From: Pseudomonas fulva NBRC 16637 = DSM 17717
GTDB taxonomy: Bacteria > Pseudomonadota > Gammaproteobacteria > Pseudomonadales > Pseudomonadaceae
DNA: 64,000 nucleotides
Assembly (NCBI RefSeq): GCF_000730565.1
Contig: NZ_BBIQ01000009.1
Coordinates: 62,001-126,000 of the forward strand
Direction: 5' to 3'
Position numbers and translations under genes: made by a program. This document shows positions 12,260 through 21,887 of this stretch, one piece after another; position 1 is the first letter of the stretch, and each line of letters begins with the position of its first letter. Under the pieces are notes generated by a model, which was not told the DNA's origin, made no database searches, and was given only the letters and a program-made list of their open reading frames with translations.

Positions 12260-13200
12260 AACGGGTTCACGTCGTTGCAGCCGTGATTCGGGGCATGGAC
12301 GGGCGGATACTCATCGCCCGCCGCGCCGACACCCAACACCAGGGCGGCCTCTGGGAGTTTCCGGGAGGCAAGGTGGAGCCCGGTGAAAGCGTCGAGGCCG
12401 CGCTGGCGCGTGAGCTCGACGAGGAGCTGGGCATCCAGGTAACGCGCTCGCGGCCCTTGATCAAGGTCAGTCACGACTACCCCGACAAACACGTACTGCT
12501 CGAGGTGCGCGAGGTCGAGGCCTTCAACGGTGAACCCCATGGCGCCGAGGGGCAACCGCTGGCCTGGGTCGCGCCCCGTGAGCTGCCGGACCATGCGTTT
12601 CCCGAGGCCAACAAGCCCATCGTCAACGCTGCCCGGCTGCCGGATCAATACCTGATCACACCCGACGGCCTGGACGTGCCTGACATGCTCAAGGGTATCC
12701 AGAAGGCCGTGGCCAGTGGCATCCGGCTGATCCAGTTGCGTGCACCGGACATGTACGACCCCAAGTACCGCGATGTGGCGGTTGATGCGGTGGGGTTATG
12801 CGCGGGCAAGGCCCAGCTCATGCTCAAGGGGCCTCTGGAGTGGTTAGGCGACTTCCCGTCGGCAGGCTGGCACCTGACGGCAGCGCAGTTGCGCAAGTAT
12901 GCCGACAAGGGCAGGCCGTTCCCGGTCCAGCGCTGGCTTGCCGCCTCCTGCCACACTGCCGAGGAGCTTGCCCTGGCCCAGCAGATGGGGGTCGACTTCG
13001 TCACCCTGTCGCCGGTCCAGCGTACCGAAAGTCACCCAGAGGCCGCGCCGCTTGGCTGGGAACAGGCCCAGCACCTGATTGCCGGGTTCGACCAACCGGT
13101 GTACCTGCTCGGTGGCGTGGGCCCAGCGGACCGCGAACAGGCCTGGCTAGCCGGGGCGCAGGGCGTTGCGGGTATCAGGGCGTTCTGGCCGACCCTCTGA
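12256..13200 (+). CDS. mutT: MutT-type Nudix hydrolase fused to a ThiE-like domain
   Basis: The N-terminal half is a Nudix hydrolase that would cleanse 8-oxo-dGTP from the nucleotide pool. The Nudix box is complete (GGKVEPGESVEAALARELDEELG, read across residues 38-60). From about residue 130 the protein continues into a thiamine-phosphate-synthase-like TIM-barrel domain (IRLIQLRAPDMYD, GVDFVTLSPVQRTESHP, LLGGVGPADREQAW). This fusion of 314 residues is the common Pseudomonas form, where the second domain has no established activity. Translation probably depends on the overlapping 18-codon ORF. Confidence 0.92.
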   Translation: MKRVHVVAAVIRGMDGRILIARRADTQHQGGLWEFPGGKVEPGESVEAALARELDEELGIQVTRSRPLIKVSHDYPDKHVLLEVREVEAFNGEPHGAEGQPLAWVAPRELPDHAFPEANKPIVNAARLPDQYLITPDGLDVPDMLKGIQKAVASGIRLIQLRAPDMYDPKYRDVAVDAVGLCAGKAQLMLKGPLEWLGDFPSAGWHLTAAQLRKYADKGRPFPVQRWLAASCHTAEELALAQQMGVDFVTLSPVQRTESHPEAAPLGWEQAQHLIAGFDQPVYLLGGVGPADREQAWLAGAQGVAGIRAFWPTL

Positions 13201-13229
13201 CGCCGGACCGGTGCGGCAAGCGCTTGGCG

Positions 13230-13796
13230 TCAGCCTTGAGGTTTTTCGGCCGGCTGCCACAGGACCTCGGCAATGCCTTGCCGCCTGCCGATGATACGGG
13301 CGGCAACGAACAGCAGGTCCGATAGGCGGTTGATGTACGCCAGGCCGACACCCTCCAGCGGCTCTACGGTATTGAGGTGCTGGCAGCGTCGCTCGGCGCT
13401 GCGTGCCAGGCTGCGGCACACGTGTGCTTGGGCGACCAGGGCCGACCCGCTGGGCAGGATGAAATTCTTCAGTGGGCCCAGTTCGTCATTCCACTCATCG
13501 ATGGCCGCCTCCAGCCGCTCCACCTCTGCCGTGGTCAGGGCCTGGTAACTGGGCATGGCCAGCTCCCCGCCCAGGTCGAACAGGCGGTGCTGGCAGGGCG
13601 CCAGAACGCGGCTGACTTCGTCCAGACCTTGTTCATCCAGGCCGGCCAGCAACAGGCCAAGCTGGCTGTTGAGGCTGTCCACTTCGCCGATGGCTTCGAT
13701 GCGTGGATGATCCTTGGGCACACGCCGGCCATCGCCCAGGCCGGTTTCACCTGTGTCGCCAGTGCGGGTATAGATTTTGGACAAGCGGTAGCCCAT
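13230..13796 (-). CDS. PduO-type cob(I)alamin adenosyltransferase
   Basis: Transfers the adenosyl group of ATP to cob(I)alamin to make coenzyme B12. The 188-residue product has the family start KIYTRTGDTGETGLGDGRRV (ATP-binding TRTGD loop), EAIGEVDSLNSQLG, and the C-terminal pair CRSLARSAERR and YINRLSDLLFVAAR. The ATG lies 1 bp after the stop of the upstream sensor kinase gene, so the two share an operon and perhaps translational coupling. The pairing with a kinase is positional only. Confidence 0.93.
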   Translation of the reverse strand: MGYRLSKIYTRTGDTGETGLGDGRRVPKDHPRIEAIGEVDSLNSQLGLLLAGLDEQGLDEVSRVLAPCQHRLFDLGGELAMPSYQALTTAEVERLEAAIDEWNDELGPLKNFILPSGSALVAQAHVCRSLARSAERRCQHLNTVEPLEGVGLAYINRLSDLLFVAARIIGRRQGIAEVLWQPAEKPQG

Positions 13797-13797
13797 G

Positions 13798-15828
13798 TCA
13801 TTGCTCCGTGGTGACCGGCAGCGGCGGATGCGGCTGGCCGAGGGGCAGGCGCAGGGTGAAACAGGTCCCCTGCCCAGGCGTGGAATGCACCTCCATCTGC
13901 CCCTTGTGGTTATTGGTGATGATGAAGTACGACACCGAAAGCCCAAGACCGGTGCCCTGGCCGATTTCCTTGGTCGTGAAGAAAGGCTCGAAGGTGCGCT
14001 TGCGCACGGCTTCGGGCATGCCCACGCCATTGTCCTCCACTTGGATTTCTGCCCAGGGCGGCGCAAGCCGTGTGCGCAAGATGATACGGCCTGGCTCGCA
14101 AGGTGCCGGGCGCTGGTGAATGGCCTGGGCGGCGTTCTTGAGCAGGTTAAGCAATACCTGCTCCAGTTCGTTGGCGGTGCAGGGCACAGGCCCCAGCGCC
14201 GGGTCGAACTGGCGCACGATGGCCTGGCCTTTGAAGTCGAAACCAATGGCCAGGTCGAAGTCGTTGCCTGCTATGTCCACCGCCTGGTCAATCAAGGCAG
14301 GGAGGTCGCAGGGCGCCAGTTCGCGCGTGCTGCGACGGCTGAAACTGAGCATGTGGGTGACGATCTTGGCGGCCCTGGCACCCGCTTGCTGGATGCCATC
14401 GAGCAACTGAGGCACTTCGCGGCTTTGCAGGTAGGCGTTGACCGTGGTCAGGTCGATGCCCAGCGCGTGGGCTTGCTCAAGATTGCGCGGCAGATCAGGT
14501 GACAGGCGGCGGCGGATATTCTGCACGTTATGCAGGATGGCCCCGAGCGGGTTGTTGATTTCGTGGGCCATGCCGGCCGCCAGGCCACCGACCGAGAGCA
14601 TCTTTTCCGACTGCACCATCATTTCTTCGAGCGACAGACGTTGGGTGATGTCATCGATCCGGATCACCACGCCCCGGCCTCCACCGCCGGTGAGTGGGTA
14701 GAAGGTCAATGCGTAATGCCGCGGCTCATCATCCTTGTGCCAGGTAACACGCTCGATTTTCGCCACCCGGTGCCGCTCCACCGTGTCCTTCAACTGTGGC
14801 AAGAAGGGTTTTAGCGGTGCGAAGGCGATGAACACCGGTTGGTTGAGCGCCTCGTTGAGGGTCGTGCCGGATAACGCCGTTGCCTCTTGGTTCCACTGGG
14901 TCACGTACAGCTGCTCGTCCAAGGCGATCAGGGCCGACGGCATGGAGTCGATGATGCTGTTCAGGTAGTTCTGAAAGCCTGTGAGCTTTTTCTCGATCTT
15001 GCTGCGCACCTGCACTTCGAGCTCGAGCTTGCGGTTTGTATGACGCGTTTGCTCGGCAAGCCCCTGGGCCTGGTCGTAGGCACTCTGGAACTCGTCCCGG
15101 GCACGCTTGAGCTGGTGCTCCCGGGCTTCGATGCGCGAGAGCATCGTATTGAAGGCATTGGCCAGGCTACCGATCTCGTCGTCGTTGCCGCGTCGGGCCC
15201 GCAGCGCGTAGCTCTCCTCACGGGTAACCTGGCGGCTGAGCTCTTCGAGCTGGTTGATCGGCTGCGTGATCAGGCGTTTGATCTGCCGGGCGATGAAGAG
15301 CCACAACAGCACGCTGAACACCAGAATGGCCAGGCTCGCGCTGAGCGTGCCGGTGTAGAAGGCGGTGGGCAGCTCGCTGCTGGCTACCAGTAGCAAATGC
15401 CCCGGCGGGCTACCGGCCCGTGGCAGGCGAATCAGCTGCGTGCTGCGAAACTCCATGAATCGCCAGCCTTCTATGTTGCGAAACCGCTTGGGCAGTGTGA
15501 GGGGGGCGCCATGCTGCAATTGGGCGAGCATGCGCCCGTCGCTGCCATACAAGGCGGCGGCGCGCAGCGGCGCATAGCTGTCCAGTTCATCGAGCAGCGC
15601 CTGGGCCGAGGTGGGGTCGTCTGCCGCGCGGGTCGACAGCTCAGGATTGGAGACCAGCCGGCCGATGGTCTGGAGCGCTTGCGGTGCCATGCTTTCCTGG
15701 GTGATCCAGTAGGCGGCGCTGATGAAGGTCAGGTTCGCCACCAGCAGAATGGTCACCAGCAAGACCAGCAAAGCTGCCAGCAGCTTCTGCCCGACGGGGA
15801 GGTTCTCCAGGCGTTGACGCAGCGTCAT
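13798..15828 (-). CDS. membrane sensor histidine kinase (HAMP-PAS-HisKA-HATPase)
   Basis: A 676-residue hybrid-free sensor kinase. Seen in order: an N-terminal membrane segment (about 17-38), a periplasmic sensor region, a second membrane segment (about 165-185), a HAMP linker, a coiled coil, a PAS-like region (YLNSIIDSMPSALIALDEQL), the phospho-acceptor MAHEINNPLGAILH, then the N box (ELEQVLLNLLKNAAQAI), G1 DNGVGMPE and G2 GTGLGLSVSYFI. No response regulator lies beside it, so it is an orphan. Signal unknown. A TTG two codons upstream is a possible alternative start. Confidence 0.92.
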   Translation of the reverse strand: MTLRQRLENLPVGQKLLAALLVLLVTILLVANLTFISAAYWITQESMAPQALQTIGRLVSNPELSTRAADDPTSAQALLDELDSYAPLRAAALYGSDGRMLAQLQHGAPLTLPKRFRNIEGWRFMEFRSTQLIRLPRAGSPPGHLLLVASSELPTAFYTGTLSASLAILVFSVLLWLFIARQIKRLITQPINQLEELSRQVTREESYALRARRGNDDEIGSLANAFNTMLSRIEAREHQLKRARDEFQSAYDQAQGLAEQTRHTNRKLELEVQVRSKIEKKLTGFQNYLNSIIDSMPSALIALDEQLYVTQWNQEATALSGTTLNEALNQPVFIAFAPLKPFLPQLKDTVERHRVAKIERVTWHKDDEPRHYALTFYPLTGGGGRGVVIRIDDITQRLSLEEMMVQSEKMLSVGGLAAGMAHEINNPLGAILHNVQNIRRRLSPDLPRNLEQAHALGIDLTTVNAYLQSREVPQLLDGIQQAGARAAKIVTHMLSFSRRSTRELAPCDLPALIDQAVDIAGNDFDLAIGFDFKGQAIVRQFDPALGPVPCTANELEQVLLNLLKNAAQAIHQRPAPCEPGRIILRTRLAPPWAEIQVEDNGVGMPEAVRKRTFEPFFTTKEIGQGTGLGLSVSYFIITNNHKGQMEVHSTPGQGTCFTLRLPLGQPHPPLPVTTEQ

Positions 15829-15864
15829 GGGCAAGGCGATGTCCGTGTGGGTTCAAGGGCCGCG

Positions 15865-16845
<981 letters not shown>

Positions 16846-16881
16846 TCAGTCCGAGCGCGCTTTTATTTTGGGAGAGTAACC

Positions 16882-17367
16882 ATGCCTTCGTTCGACGTGG
16901 TATCGGAACTGGACAAGCACGAAGTGCAGAACGCGGTCGACAATGCCATCAAGGAGCTTGACCGCCGCTACGACCTCAAGGGCAAGGGCAGCTTCGAGTT
17001 CAAGGATAAAGAGCAGACCGTCATGCTCACGGCCGAGGAAGAGATCCAGCTCGAGGCGATGATCGAAATCCTGCGCCTGGCCCTGGCCAAGCGCAAGATC
17101 GACGTCAAGTGCCTGGAAACCAAGGACCCCTATCCGTCCGGCAAGGAGAAAAAGCAGGAGGCCAAGTTCCGCGAGGGCATCGACAAGGACCTGGCCAAGA
17201 AGATCGTCGCCACCATCAAGGATGGCAAGCTCAAGGTCCAGGCCGCCATCCAGGGCGAGCAGGTACGGGTCACTGGCAAGAAGCGCGATGATCTGCAGGA
17301 AGCCATCGCCTTGCTGCGTACCAAGGAATTTGACATGCCGCTGCAGTTCAACAACTTCCGCGACTGA
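16882..17367 (+). CDS. yajQ: YajQ family nucleotide-binding protein
   Basis: A 161-residue YajQ/UPF0234 protein, exactly the family length, starting [20 protein letters not shown] behind GGGAGAG. It has two ferredoxin-like halves. Family members bind nucleotides, and a Xanthomonas homologue is a cyclic-di-GMP effector that binds a LysR regulator. No such partner is visible next door. It is divergent from the PanE-like gene and upstream of mscS. Confidence 0.95.
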   Translation: MPSFDVVSELDKHEVQNAVDNAIKELDRRYDLKGKGSFEFKDKEQTVMLTAEEEIQLEAMIEILRLALAKRKIDVKCLETKDPYPSGKEKKQEAKFREGIDKDLAKKIVATIKDGKLKVQAAIQGEQVRVTGKKRDDLQEAIALLRTKEFDMPLQFNNFRD

Positions 17368-17478
17368 TCCGGGCCGCCGGAACCCCCGTGCACTCACGGC
17401 TGTCCATGGGGGCCTGGCCGCTGAAATGCAGGCGGCCTGACGTATTGTGCAATCGCCGTTCGGCATCAGGAGATGAAT

Positions 17479-18321
17479 ATGGATTTGAGTGCTGAAGTCG
17501 ATCAGCTGGTCCGCCAATCCGAAACCTGGATTCCCATGATCATGGCGTACGGCAGCCGCCTGCTGCTGGCGCTGGTGACCCTCGCCATCGGCTGGTGGGT
17601 GACCAACATCGTCAGCGACCGGCTGGCAAGGCTCGTGGGCCTGAAAGTCCACGACCCGGCGCTGCAGAGCTTCATCCGCACGCTGGCCAACATCGTGTTG
17701 AAGATCCTGCTGGCCATCAGCGTGGCCTCGATGATCGGTATCGAGACGACCTCCTTCGTGGCGGCCATCGGTGGTGCTACCCTGGCCATCGGCCTGGCGT
17801 TGCAAGGCAGCCTGGCGAACTTCGCAGGCGGCGTACTGATCCTGCTGTTCCGCCCGTTCCGCATCGGTGACTGGATCGAGGCGCAGGGCGTAAGCGGTAC
17901 CGTGGACAGCATCCAGATTTTCCACACGGTGCTGCGTACCGGCGACAACAAGACCGTGATCCTGCCCAACGGCTCCCTGTCCAACGGGATCATCACCAAC
18001 ACCAACCGCCAACCCACCCGCAAGGTGGTGTTCGACGTGGGGGTGGACTACGAGGCTGACTTGCAGAAGGCGCGCAACGTCCTGCTGGAGCTGGCCCAGG
18101 ACCCACGTGTGCTGGCCGACCCTGCCCCTGTGGCGGTGGTGTCTACCCTGGGTGACAGCTCGATCACCGTCTCGCTGCGTCTGTGGACCAAGACCTCGGA
18201 CTACTGGGACGTGATCTTCATGCTCAACGAGCAGGCACGTGACCGCTTGAAGGCGGAAGGGATCGACATTCCGTTCCCGCAGCGGGTCATTCGCGTGGTG
18301 CAGGAAACGGCCGCGCAGTAA
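17479..18321 (+). CDS. mscS: small-conductance mechanosensitive channel, MscS type
   Basis: A 280-residue MscS channel that relieves turgor after osmotic downshock. Three membrane helices are followed by the pore helix ALQGSLANFAGGVLILLFRP and the beta domain IGDWIEAQGVSGTVDSIQ and VILPNGSLSNGIITN. The start at 17479 is chosen because AGGAG lies six bases ahead. An ATG two codons upstream would leave no spacer. It is the short E. coli MscS size, not the large MscK type. Confidence 0.95.
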   Translation: MDLSAEVDQLVRQSETWIPMIMAYGSRLLLALVTLAIGWWVTNIVSDRLARLVGLKVHDPALQSFIRTLANIVLKILLAISVASMIGIETTSFVAAIGGATLAIGLALQGSLANFAGGVLILLFRPFRIGDWIEAQGVSGTVDSIQIFHTVLRTGDNKTVILPNGSLSNGIITNTNRQPTRKVVFDVGVDYEADLQKARNVLLELAQDPRVLADPAPVAVVSTLGDSSITVSLRLWTKTSDYWDVIFMLNEQARDRLKAEGIDIPFPQRVIRVVQETAAQ

Positions 18322-18348
18322 GGCCTCAGCACAGGCTGGCATCGATCG

Positions 18349-18409
18349 AGCCCGCCCTCCGGGTTCAGCAGCGTCCTTCACAGGGCCTGCTGGGCGCGCA
18401 GGGCGGGCT
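18349..18409. repeat. nested inverted repeat downstream of mscS
   Basis: AGCCCGCCCT and AGGGCGGGCT form a 10-bp perfect outer stem. Inside it CAGCAG/CTGCTG form a second stem. It lies 28 bp after the mscS stop. There is a weak T stretch afterwards, so it may end mscS transcription or be a REP-like element. Confidence 0.5.
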
Positions 18410-18512
18410 TCGTTGCTCAAGGGGATCTATTCGCGCGCTTACACTTGCTCACAGTCAGTCATCGGGATTTCTGGCATATAGCCTCGTCCCACCGTCATCT
18501 TCGTAAACCATC

Positions 18513-19757
18513 ATGAAACCACTGCTGTACATCACCCCGCTGCGGGCCTTGTTGTTTGGCCTGACACTCGCGCTGTTCGAGCTGCTGACCTACCTGGCCA
18601 GCGACGCCGTCATGCCGGCGATGCCCGTTGTGGTGGGCGAGCTCAAGGCCGGCCCCGAATACATTCCCCATGCGCTCAATCTCTACCTGCTCGGGGGTGT
18701 CTTGCTGCAATGGCTGATCGGGCCGTTGGCCGATCGCTACGGCCGCCGACCGCTGCTGCTCACCGGTTGCGCATTCTTCGGCCTGGCGTGCCTGGGCACC
18801 TTCTGGGTCCATGACATTGGCCTGTTCAACCTGCTGCGTCTGCTGCAAGGCATCGGACTGGGTTTTGTGGTCACGGTCAGTTATCCCGCACTCAACGAGG
18901 CATTCAGCGAGGCGGATGCCGTGCGCATGATGGCCTTGCTGGCCAATATCGCCTTGCTGTCGCCACTGCTGGGGCCTTTGGTGGGGACGCTGATGCTGCA
19001 ATGGCTGGACTGGCGCTGGTTGTTCGTGGCGTTTGCCATTGGCGCTGTGGTTGCCTGGTTGCTGCTGTATCGGTTGATGCCCGAAACCTTGGGTGTGGAG
19101 CGGCGCGACGGCTCGCGCCTGGCCTTCACCCCGATCCACCTGTTGCCGTTGCTGGCCGGGTACGGGCAGCTGCTGTCGAACCGGCGTTTCGTCGCCGGCA
19201 GCGCCGCCCTGGGCCTGGTTGGTCTGCCGTTGATCGGCTGGATTGGCCTGTCCCCGGTGCTGCTCATCCACGATGAAGGGCTAAGCACGCTCGCCTATGC
19301 CCTGTGGCAGTTGCCGGTGTTTGGTGGGCTGATTCTGGGCAACCTGATCATCAACCACATTGCCGACCGTCATCCGCTGCCGACGTTGGTGCGCGGTGCG
19401 CTGTGGCCTTATGTGGCAGGGCTCTGCCTGATGGTGGTGGCAACCTGGGTATGGCCGAGCGTTATCAGCCTGGTGGCAGGTCTGTCGCTCTACGCACTGG
19501 GCCTGGGTATCGCCAATGCCGTGCTCTATCGCATGACATTGTTCGCAAGCACTCAAAGCAAAGGCCTGGTCTCGGCCATGCTCGGCATGATCACCATCGC
19601 GCTGCTGGGATTAGGCGGGACCTTGCTGGCCATGATCGGTGCCGGGGCGAGCCTTTTGCACTTTGCCGTGGCGGCCAGTGTGGCAGGGGGGCTAGCCCTG
19701 TGGCCGCTGTGGTCGCTGTTGAGGGCGCGCAGTGCCCAAGCGGCTGTGATGCCTTAG
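18513..19757 (+). CDS. MdfA-type multidrug MFS transporter
   Basis: A 414-residue, 12-helix major facilitator. The N-terminus LALFELLTYLASDAVMPAM aligns with E. coli MdfA and keeps the membrane acids (here Glu23 and Asp31) that matter for proton-coupled export of cationic and neutral drugs in that protein. GPLADRYGRRP is the loop 2-3 motif A, and LALGLVGLPLIGWIGLSPV-type and LTLFASTQSKGLVSA segments also follow MdfA. Chloramphenicol-like and quaternary compounds are likely substrates by homology, not shown here. Confidence 0.85.
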   Translation: MKPLLYITPLRALLFGLTLALFELLTYLASDAVMPAMPVVVGELKAGPEYIPHALNLYLLGGVLLQWLIGPLADRYGRRPLLLTGCAFFGLACLGTFWVHDIGLFNLLRLLQGIGLGFVVTVSYPALNEAFSEADAVRMMALLANIALLSPLLGPLVGTLMLQWLDWRWLFVAFAIGAVVAWLLLYRLMPETLGVERRDGSRLAFTPIHLLPLLAGYGQLLSNRRFVAGSAALGLVGLPLIGWIGLSPVLLIHDEGLSTLAYALWQLPVFGGLILGNLIINHIADRHPLPTLVRGALWPYVAGLCLMVVATWVWPSVISLVAGLSLYALGLGIANAVLYRMTLFASTQSKGLVSAMLGMITIALLGLGGTLLAMIGAGASLLHFAVAASVAGGLALWPLWSLLRARSAQAAVMP

Positions 19758-19793
19758 GCGGTACACATGCCTTGCCCTTGCAAGGCAGGCGGT

Positions 19794-21341
19794 TCAGGGC
19801 TGCTCGGAGGCCGGGGCAGGTGGGCTGGCCGACTGGCCGGGCGTGCTGTCCTGGCGCCACTGCAAGGCGATCAGGATCAAGGTCGGCACGCCAAGCAGCG
19901 CGGTGATCAGGAAGAAATCGTGGTACCCGAACTTCTCCACCATGACGCCGGAATAGCCACCGATCAAGCGTGGCAGCAGCAACATGATCGAGCTCAGTAG
20001 CGCATACTGGGTGGCCGAGAACTTGAGGTTGGTCAGGCTCGACAAGTAGGCGACAAAGGCTGAAGTCGCCATGCCGGAGCTGAAGTTGTCCAGCGAAATG
20101 GTCACCACCAGCATTTCCAGATTCGGGCCCATGTCCGCCAGCATCAGGAACAGAATGTTGGTGCCGGCTGACGCCACGCCACCGATGAACAGAATGGGCA
20201 TGATGCCGAAGCGCACGATGAGCAGGCCGCCCACGCCGGCGCCCACCAAGGTCATGATCAGGCCGAAAATCTTGCTGACACTGGCGATCTGGTCCTTGGT
20301 AAAGCCCATGTCGATGTAGAACACGTTGGCCATGACGCCCATTACCGTGTCGGACATGCGGTAGGTGGCGATCAGCCCGAGTAGCAGCAGGGCTTGCCAG
20401 CGGTAGCGCACGATGAAGTCATTGATGGGCGTGAGCACCGGCGCAAGGCCGCGGCGCCCAAGGCTCGACAGGCAAGCCCAGGACAGCAGCACGTACAGGA
20501 TCAAGCGCAGGAAGGCGCGGTCCTCGAGCAGCAGGTCCAGGGGCGTGGCGTCGCCCGAGATCACGCTCGACCAGCCTGTATTGAACATCTGCGTGAAGCT
20601 GGCCGGCACCGACACCAGCAGGATGATGAGCACGAACACCGAGGCCAACTGGTGGGCCAACCCGTAGCGGGCTGCCGAAAGCTGGGTGCGCAGGGGCACG
20701 GGTGGCTCACGCATGACCAGGGTCGTGAAGAGGGCCGGAAGCATCATGACTGCGAACATCACATAGGTGCCGGCCCACGCCTTGTGCAGGTAGCTGAACC
20801 CGGTGGAGCCAAACCATTCGGCAAAGAACAGCGCGCCGGCGGTGGCGAGCAGGGCGGCGACGCGATAACCGGCCATGTAGCTGGCGGCCAGGGCCGCCTG
20901 GCGCTGGTCATCGGCGATCTCCAGGCGGTAGGCATCCACGGCGATATCCTGGGTGGCCGAGGCAAAGGCCACCAGGACGGCCAGGGCGATCAGCCACGAA
21001 AGGTGCTGTTGCGGGTCGCACAGGCTCATGCCGACCAGGCCCACCACGACCAGTGCCTGGGACAGCAGCAGCCAGGAACGGCGACGCCCCATGCCGCCCA
21101 GAAGCGGTAAACGCCATTGGTCCAGCAGCGGCGACCACACCCATTTGAAGGCATAGGCCAGGCCGATAAGGCTGGCATAGCCGATGGTTTCCCTGGCTAC
21201 GCCGGCTTCGCGCAACCATACGGAGAGGGTCGAGAACACCAGCATGTAAGGCAGGCCGGCCGCGAAGCCGAGCAGCAAAAGCACCAGGGTTGACGGGCTG
21301 GCATAGGCAGCGAGCGCAGCGCGCCAGGTTTTACGGGGCAT
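19794..21341 (-). CDS. ampG: muropeptide permease AmpG
   Basis: AmpG imports GlcNAc-anhydroMurNAc peptides from the periplasm for cell-wall recycling and so feeds the signal that induces AmpC beta-lactamase. The 515-residue protein has the MFS N-terminus LLLLGFAAGLPYMLVFSTLS and many membrane helices, including FKWVWSPLLDQWRLP, which carries the loop 2-3 region. The last 20 residues are a polar tail rich in Pro, Ala and Ser. It converges with the MdfA-like gene. Confidence 0.93.
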   Translation of the reverse strand: MPRKTWRAALAAYASPSTLVLLLLGFAAGLPYMLVFSTLSVWLREAGVARETIGYASLIGLAYAFKWVWSPLLDQWRLPLLGGMGRRRSWLLLSQALVVVGLVGMSLCDPQQHLSWLIALAVLVAFASATQDIAVDAYRLEIADDQRQAALAASYMAGYRVAALLATAGALFFAEWFGSTGFSYLHKAWAGTYVMFAVMMLPALFTTLVMREPPVPLRTQLSAARYGLAHQLASVFVLIILLVSVPASFTQMFNTGWSSVISGDATPLDLLLEDRAFLRLILYVLLSWACLSSLGRRGLAPVLTPINDFIVRYRWQALLLLGLIATYRMSDTVMGVMANVFYIDMGFTKDQIASVSKIFGLIMTLVGAGVGGLLIVRFGIMPILFIGGVASAGTNILFLMLADMGPNLEMLVVTISLDNFSSGMATSAFVAYLSSLTNLKFSATQYALLSSIMLLLPRLIGGYSGVMVEKFGYHDFFLITALLGVPTLILIALQWRQDSTPGQSASPPAPASEQP

Positions 21342-21383
21342 GGACCAACATCTACCTCAAGTTTCCAGGACAAAGCGCGCACT

Positions 21384-21737
21384 CTAACCGCTGTGCTCCA
21401 TCGGGCGCCAGCCATGGCGCGTCATATCCACGCGATTGTTGGCCACGTGCACGCCTTCGGCACGCAAACGGGCCCGTTGCTCATCGCCCGATGGCGTACC
21501 TGAAGGCAGGCTCAGGCGACCGCCTGCGCCCAGCACCCGATGCCAAGGCAAACGCGTGCCCTCAGGCAACTGGGACAGCGTGCGGCCCACCCACCGGGCG
21601 GCCTTGCCAAGCCCGGCAAGCGCTGCCAGTTGGCCATAGCTCACCACGCGCCCGACAGGCACCTGGCCGAGCACTGAATACAATGCCGTCCGTCGGCCCT
21701 CTGCAGTTTCCAAGGTATGCTCCATCGCGTCGAACAC
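21384..21737 (-). CDS. alkyltransferase-like protein (MGMT fold, Trp in place of Cys)
   Basis: A small O6-alkylguanine-DNA methyltransferase homologue of about 117 residues. The site that in real methyltransferases reads PCHRV is here LPWHRVLGAGGRLS, so the acceptor cysteine is replaced by tryptophan. That makes it an ATL protein, which binds O6-alkylguanine, flips the base and hands the lesion to nucleotide excision repair. The DNA-binding VVSYGQLAALAGLGKAARWVG helix-turn-helix is intact. A GTG at 21737 is preferred because GGGAGG sits just ahead of it. The ATG at 21725 is the alternative. Confidence 0.88.
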   Translation of the reverse strand: MFDAMEHTLETAEGRRTALYSVLGQVPVGRVVSYGQLAALAGLGKAARWVGRTLSQLPEGTRLPWHRVLGAGGRLSLPSGTPSGDEQRARLRAEGVHVANNRVDMTRHGWRPMEHSG

Positions 21738-21887
21738 CAGGCCCTCCCTGGGGTGTACATGAAACCTGACCAACGGCCGGCAAATGAGAGTGGAACTCAT
21801 CGGCGCGTGGCAGGTCTTTGCTTGCTCTTGCCGGTTGCATCTGGATAATGCCCGGTTTTCTCGCCAAATCGAACCTGTAGCCCGCTT

